Shown: in pieces, positions 5,600 to 5,614 of the stretch
Layout: each line of letters starts with the position of its first letter
Numbering within the stretch: position 1 is the stretch's first letter
NCBI GenBank assembly: GCA_903938955.1
Contig: CAJAFJ010000088.1
Span: 1-5,614, forward strand
Reading direction: 5' to 3'
Length of the DNA: 5,614 nucleotides
From: an uncultured beta proteobacterium
GTDB taxonomy: Bacteria; Pseudomonadota; Gammaproteobacteria; Burkholderiales; Burkholderiaceae
Notes under the pieces: model-generated
Databases searched by the model: none
Told to the model about the DNA's origin: nothing
The model's input: the letters and a program-made list of their open reading frames with translations, nothing else
Program-made: the position numbers and the translations under genes

Positions 5600-5614
5600 T
5601 TAACCACACCACAC

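Overview
The window is GC-rich, densely packed bacterial DNA. Gene content, protein style and the tight arrangement suggest a betaproteobacterium, most likely Burkholderiales/Comamonadaceae (for example near Rhodoferax or Polaromonas). That placement is judged by eye, not by a search. There is no rRNA, tRNA, CRISPR array, insertion sequence or phage gene.

Layout. At the left edge (1-268, + strand) is the 3' end of a CoA-transferase subunit B gene of the SCOT/PcaJ type. Everything else is on the minus strand and reads from right to left: a CFA-type SAM-dependent fatty-acid methyltransferase (4721 to at least 5506), an exported chalcone-isomerase-like protein (4152-4724), a GPH-type MFS permease (2857-4155), a DUF3833 lipoprotein (2315-2860), a short-chain dehydrogenase/reductase (1516-2307), an NTF2/SnoaL-like protein (1081-1509) and, after a 69-bp gap, a spermidine-synthase-like methyltransferase-fold protein (265-1011). 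The first four minus-strand genes are joined by three 4-base ATGA overlaps and the next two gaps are 7 and 6 bp, so the first six genes almost certainly form one translationally coupled operon. The last gene may be a seventh member or may have its own weak promoter in the gap. Its stop codon shares a palindromic TTAA with the stop of the convergent CoA-transferase gene.

Function. CFA-type methyltransferase + SDR + NTF2-like protein + DUF3833 lipoprotein is a recurring proteobacterial neighbourhood. It is usually accompanied by an FAD-dependent oxidoreductase and DUF1365, and often by an ECF sigma/ChrR pair linked to singlet-oxygen stress. The likely theme is modification of unsaturated membrane fatty acids (cyclopropane, methyl-branched or furan products), with envelope helper proteins and a permease. 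The oxidoreductase, DUF1365 and regulators, if present, lie beyond the right edge.

The main anomaly is the 5' end of the methyltransferase gene. The conserved DLGN...WLDDT segment lies upstream of the first usable ATG, yet all three minus-strand frames are closed within about 100 bp and no standard in-frame start exists. The gene is therefore frameshifted, N-terminally truncated or affected by a sequence error. No wholly new system is evident; the interest lies in this broken start, active-site substitutions, and the permease and chalcone-isomerase-fold protein built into the lipid operon.
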